DNA of 64,000 bases, from assembly GCA_031285625.1 (NCBI GenBank), contig JAITVV010000007.1, positions 1-64,000 of the forward strand, in the 5' to 3' direction. This DNA comes from Prevotella sp. GTDB taxonomy: Bacteria > Bacteroidota > Bacteroidia > Bacteroidales > Dysgonomonadaceae. The notes below the pieces were generated by a model. That model was not told the origin of the DNA. It worked only from the letters and a program-made list of their open reading frames with translations, and searched no databases. Positions 60,559-64,000 of this stretch are shown piece by piece. Made by a program: the position numbers and the translations under genes. How positions within the stretch are numbered: position 1 is the first letter of the stretch; each line of letters opens with the position of its first letter.

Positions 60559-61518
60559 ATGAAAAAACGCTATTATATAATATGGATGTGGATGTTGATT
60601 GTCTTGCTAACAGCATGTAGCAATAAAGATGAAGATGTGTTTGATCATGGTAATCCTACACTGGATCACAAAAGTGAGGCCATAACTTTTTCCCAGGAAA
60701 TGGGAGGTGTTTCGGTTTTAATTTTCAATGAAAGCAATGATAACTTTAAATATCTGAGAAGTATTGTTTCCGGCTGGTCTACTGATGGTAAAGTCTCGAC
60801 TCGATTAAATTTAGGTAAATATAAGTTTTTGTTCTTAAAGTCAGCCGGAACAAGTACTTCTCTATATCCTGCTTCATTTGATGATAACACATCCTTTGAT
60901 GACATAAAAATCATAGCTAAAACTGATACCCAAAATGAAAATTATGTTCTACCTGTTGACGAAATATGGTTGCCTGAAACGGAGGAGTTAGCCAAAACCA
61001 TTTATACAATAGTAGATGAAACCACTGTTCAGAATAAACTGACCCGTGCAGTAAGCCAAATAATAGTTCATGTAAAACGTGTAGCGAACGAAAGTGGAAA
61101 GATAACAGAACTTCCATTTCCTCCCGGAAAAAACATTACAGATGATATTAAAGAAATAAAACTTGATATAAATGGTGTCGGAGAAGCTGTAAATATCAGA
61201 GGAGGAATAGGATCTACAAAAACAAAAGATATCTTAGATGAAGTAACTGATATTGATGATTACGGATTTGCGACATATAATGGTCCATTTGTTTTTCCTA
61301 AAGAAACAGCCGGACAAAGTACAATAAATATATCAGTTATACCTTCTGAAGACAGTGTATTTCCAGATATGAATACTTCTGTAAACGGCCGGCTCGAAAG
61401 AAATAAGAAGCTGGAAATTACACTCTTGGTAACTGCAACATATCAACTCATAGATATTACTGTGGACACAAATCCTATGAAAGAAATAGCCCAGGGTGAT
61501 TCTGGAATATGGGAATAA
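60559..61518 (+). CDS. Fimbrillin-like lipoprotein (FimB/Mfa2-like), gene 2
   Basis: This is a 319-residue lipoprotein (signal ending LLTAC, Cys20). The sequence has the usual two beta-domain layout: VSVLIFNESNDNFKYLRS near residues 51-68, NLGKYKFLFLKSAGTS, and a middle strand NKLTRAVSQIIVHVKRVANE (about 158-177) that matches the pilin family. The C-terminal strand is RNKKLEITLLVTATYQLID. It is shorter than the neighbours and may be an anchor or minor pilin. The next gene's proper start lies 20 bp downstream; the open frame of that gene overlaps its end by 10 bp. Confidence 0.7.
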   Translation: MKKRYYIIWMWMLIVLLTACSNKDEDVFDHGNPTLDHKSEAITFSQEMGGVSVLIFNESNDNFKYLRSIVSGWSTDGKVSTRLNLGKYKFLFLKSAGTSTSLYPASFDDNTSFDDIKIIAKTDTQNENYVLPVDEIWLPETEELAKTIYTIVDETTVQNKLTRAVSQIIVHVKRVANESGKITELPFPPGKNITDDIKEIKLDINGVGEAVNIRGGIGSTKTKDILDEVTDIDDYGFATYNGPFVFPKETAGQSTINISVIPSEDSVFPDMNTSVNGRLERNKKLEITLLVTATYQLIDITVDTNPMKEIAQGDSGIWE

Positions 61519-61538
61519 TAAAGCTTAAAAGAAAAAGG

Positions 61539-62861
61539 ATGAAAAATAGATTTATAAGATATGCTATCTTCTTCTTTGCAAGCCTGGCCTTGTTTTCATG
61601 CTCTAATAATGAGTACGAAGAAGACTATAATACCAATGTTGATATAGCCGAGGGTATACCGGTTATTACAGCCTTAGCAAGCAAACCATTGCCTGAAAAT
61701 TTGCAATGTACTATGTACATTTTCTGGAAATCGGCAACTGATACAGAAAATGAATATGCCTTAAAAGAAATAAAAATACTGGAAAATACAGCACAGAATA
61801 AGCTTAAATTTATGAATAATGAATTGGAGAACAAAACATATCGTTTTCTATTCGTTGCTACCCCTTCCAGCACTAAAGAAATTGAATTAGTGAAATCGGA
61901 TGAAAATAACCTACAAATTGGGGATAAATGGGAAGATCTGATGATAAGATCATTTGACCCAATAGTATCAGCAGATAACTATCAAGGATTTGTTGATAAA
62001 ACCGGAACAGAAATATTGAACGGAAAGACAATAAATTGTACTCTGAGCAGACTGGTCGGTCAAATAATATTCGATATATATAAAATATTAAAGGAAGGAA
62101 ATACAACTGTCAGCCAGGATGTTTCTTTACCACATTTCACAGTTTTAGACCGTGTGTATAAAATTGAGATAGAGTATAGTGACCTTACAAAAGGTGTTGT
62201 TTACAATAACGATAATGAAATAATACATCAAAGCTTGTGGAACGATTCATATAAACAAACCATAGAACCTAAACTATATGAAAATGAAATTCCATGGTTC
62301 CGGAATTTTAAGGTAAATGCTTCTCAACCTGTTACTAATCTTACATTTTCGGAAGAGAAGAATGGAAGTGCCCACATAAAAGGAATTTATTGTATGCCCT
62401 CTAACGAGAATCTGAAAATAAAAATGACATTCTATTATTATGATACAACTCCACTGTGTGAAAACACAGAACATATACATTCAAAGTACTGCTACACCTA
62501 TCTGGATACATATAACAATACACAGTTTCTACCCTCAATATGTGGTATAGCTGAACATACCCATATGAATAGCTGCTATAAAGACGGCGTATTGATCTGT
62601 ACCAAAGAAGTTCATATACACAGAGTAGGGTGCTACGATATAGATCCGGTATGCGGAATGAATGAATATGTTTACACCAGCGATTGTTTTACAAAGAAAT
62701 TCATTGTACTTAATCTACCGAAGAAGGATGCAACTCCATTAAGTGTTATTCCTAATCACTATACCCTAAATACAGCTAAGATCAGATATGATAGGATTAT
62801 AGATGTTGGCGCTAATTTCTCCTTTGAATTTGATACAGCTTGGAAAAATGATAATAACTAA
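61539..62861 (+). CDS. Fimbrillin-like lipoprotein with four Cys/His repeats, gene 3
   Basis: This is a 440-residue lipoprotein (signal ending LFSC, Cys21). The first two thirds follow the pilin layout (beta-rich, with INCTLSRLVGQIIFDIYKIL about 178-197). From about residue 307 to 383 there are four short repeats: CENTEHIHSKYC, CGIAEHTHMNSC, CTKEVHIHRVGC and CGMNEYVYTSDC, each C-x4-[HY]-x-[HY]-x4-C. They resemble repeats in Gram-positive surface proteins. Two-Cys/two-His units could bind a metal or form disulfides outside the cell; neither is shown. The start at 61539 was chosen for the signal peptide; an upstream in-frame ATG at 61509 adds ten Lys-rich residues. Confidence 0.75.
   Translation: MKNRFIRYAIFFFASLALFSCSNNEYEEDYNTNVDIAEGIPVITALASKPLPENLQCTMYIFWKSATDTENEYALKEIKILENTAQNKLKFMNNELENKTYRFLFVATPSSTKEIELVKSDENNLQIGDKWEDLMIRSFDPIVSADNYQGFVDKTGTEILNGKTINCTLSRLVGQIIFDIYKILKEGNTTVSQDVSLPHFTVLDRVYKIEIEYSDLTKGVVYNNDNEIIHQSLWNDSYKQTIEPKLYENEIPWFRNFKVNASQPVTNLTFSEEKNGSAHIKGIYCMPSNENLKIKMTFYYYDTTPLCENTEHIHSKYCYTYLDTYNNTQFLPSICGIAEHTHMNSCYKDGVLICTKEVHIHRVGCYDIDPVCGMNEYVYTSDCFTKKFIVLNLPKKDATPLSVIPNHYTLNTAKIRYDRIIDVGANFSFEFDTAWKNDNN
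62457..62690 (+). repeat. Coding region of four C-x4-[HY]-x-[HY]-x4-C repeats
   Basis: The four units start at about residues 307, 333, 352 and 372 of the 440-residue lipoprotein. The first three have His-x-His; the fourth has Tyr-x-Tyr. The linkers between units differ in length (about 14, 7 and 8 residues). Confidence 0.75.
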
Positions 62862-62876
62862 TAAAACCGCACTATT

Positions 62877-64000
62877 ATGATACGTAAAATAATTTTGCTA
62901 TTGGGCATAGCCATGTGGATAATATCTTGCCAGCAGGATGATCAGGAACTTGATATGAGTGGCGGTAACACAAATAATGGGGATGGTATTCCAGTAAAAA
63001 TATCATTATCAATAGAGGATGGAATAGACAATCAAACCGGGTATATTCCGATGAAAGTAGGTACTGAGGATGAAGTTAAATTAAAGATATCCAATTTATA
63101 CCGGATCATTATTATGAAGAAAATCGGAAATAAAATAATAATAGACTCTTTAGCTACAGGTATTGCTGATAATTCTTTAAGAGAATGGGATGCCGCCAGT
63201 TTCAAAAAAGGAGATAATCTTAGCGACCTTTCATTAGTTCTCACTCCCGGAGAGTATTATTTATCCATTTTTACCGGATTTAATAAGCTAATGTGGAATT
63301 CCCACATTAAAAAAGGAGGAGTTGTAGCTGATGATTCATCCGATGGAACCCATGACTACGCCTGTACATACGGAATCGGAGCAACAAGCTACTCTAATGT
63401 AGGTGTAAAGTACGTTTCGGAAGAAATATTCAGTGGGACAACACATTTTATAGTAAATAAGACCGAGGATCTACATTCCAATCCTGATCCCGTACTAGAG
63501 AATATAAAAGTGACCTTGAAACGCAATGTTACCAAATACAGGATGGTACTGCATGATTACGATGGAGTTGATCCTAACGATGCTTTTGAAAGCAATTTTT
63601 CTGAACCGATAATTAGAGGTAATATGACGGCCCTTAATGGGACTAAATTCGTAGATGGACTTGATATCTGGGGAGATCCATGGTATGATCAGGATACACC
63701 AACAACTGAAATGGAGTATTGTACTGAAACAAAGAGTTCAATGATTACCTTCGGAAATGAAAGATATTACTTCAGTACACATGGAACGAGAGTACACGCT
63801 CCTTACTTCTTCTCAAAAGAAGGGGATGAAGTAGAAGTACGCTTTTCAAATTTAAGAGTCTATTTTGGTTCCAACTCAAGATATTACAGATACAATGAGA
63901 CCATTGATGCAACACTGATGCATAACAATGTAGATGGCATAATATTCACTCCCGGGAGTGAAACCGACGATAATGTCTGGCCTCCTGTAACCAATATGAA
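62877..64000 (+). CDS. Fimbrillin-like lipoprotein, gene 4, cut by the window end
   Basis: The frame is open for 374 codons to the window edge with no stop. It has a lipoprotein signal ending WIISC (Cys18) and a Gly/Asn-rich start (MSGGNTNNGDG). The beta-rich body (VKISLSIEDGIDNQTGYIPM, then a middle strand NIKVTLKRNVTKYRMVLHDY) fits the pilin or pilus-accessory type of the three genes before it. It may be a tip or accessory subunit. The C-terminal part is not in the window. Confidence 0.65.
   Translation, partial: MIRKIILLLGIAMWIISCQQDDQELDMSGGNTNNGDGIPVKISLSIEDGIDNQTGYIPMKVGTEDEVKLKISNLYRIIIMKKIGNKIIIDSLATGIADNSLREWDAASFKKGDNLSDLSLVLTPGEYYLSIFTGFNKLMWNSHIKKGGVVADDSSDGTHDYACTYGIGATSYSNVGVKYVSEEIFSGTTHFIVNKTEDLHSNPDPVLENIKVTLKRNVTKYRMVLHDYDGVDPNDAFESNFSEPIIRGNMTALNGTKFVDGLDIWGDPWYDQDTPTTEMEYCTETKSSMITFGNERYYFSTHGTRVHAPYFFSKEGDEVEVRFSNLRVYFGSNSRYYRYNETIDATLMHNNVDGIIFTPGSETDDNVWPPVTNM

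Overview
The window is AT-rich Bacteroidota chromosome. Evidence: promoters of the form TTTG-N19-21-TAnnTTTG, a SusC/SusD pair under an ECF sigma/FecR anti-sigma module, FimA/Mfa-like lipoproteins, many lipoprotein signal peptides and an IntDOT-type integrase. A Dysgonomonas or related Dysgonomonadaceae/Parabacteroides-like member of Bacteroidales is my inference; no marker gene proves the genus.

Layout. 1-7211 is core-like: a thioredoxin-fold lipoprotein, greA, a HIT protein, a von Willebrand A lipoprotein, a DUF1801 protein, a U32 peptidase-family protein and a TPR protein. 7379-16773 is a compact polysaccharide-utilisation-like locus (ECF sigma, FecR anti-sigma, STN-type SusC, SusD, GH2 exo-glucosaminidase-like enzyme). 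16879-21568 is a minus-strand housekeeping block (DUF937 protein, LptF/G permease, tgt, CNNM/CorC transporter, VOC protein). A tRNA-Arg(TCT) gene lies at 21774-21847.

From the tRNA 3' end rightwards the sequence looks like a stack of islands. Island 1 (21850-30222, 8.4 kb) is bounded by a perfect 16-bp repeat of the tRNA 3' end. It carries a tyrosine integrase, a RhuM-like gene, a broken ORF6N gene, a helicase-nuclease fusion, three small genes and decayed genes. Island 2 (30223-41958, 11.7 kb) has the same end architecture but no integrase: mgtA, an MgtC-like gene, an RND metal-efflux set (adaptor, a frameshifted pump, outer-membrane factor) and a two-component system. A third left end starts at 41959 and leads into two more RND efflux sets, one on each strand, each with its own two-component system (to 57508). 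I could not find the right end of this third unit.

Regulation can be read in part. The mgtA and efflux promoters of island 2 carry the same array of four TCTAA boxes at exact 11-bp steps, placed identically before a TACTTTTG -7 box. This suggests one OmpR-family regulator controls both. A related array precedes the second efflux operon, and a tandem TTTGCTTAAGA repeat precedes the third.

57922-58763 is a long AT-rich stretch without a gene. After it come a GlsB/YeaQ-like membrane protein, a small membrane-anchored protein and four consecutive fimbrillin-like lipoproteins. One of these has four Cys/His repeats that resemble repeats in Gram-positive surface proteins. The last runs off the window end.
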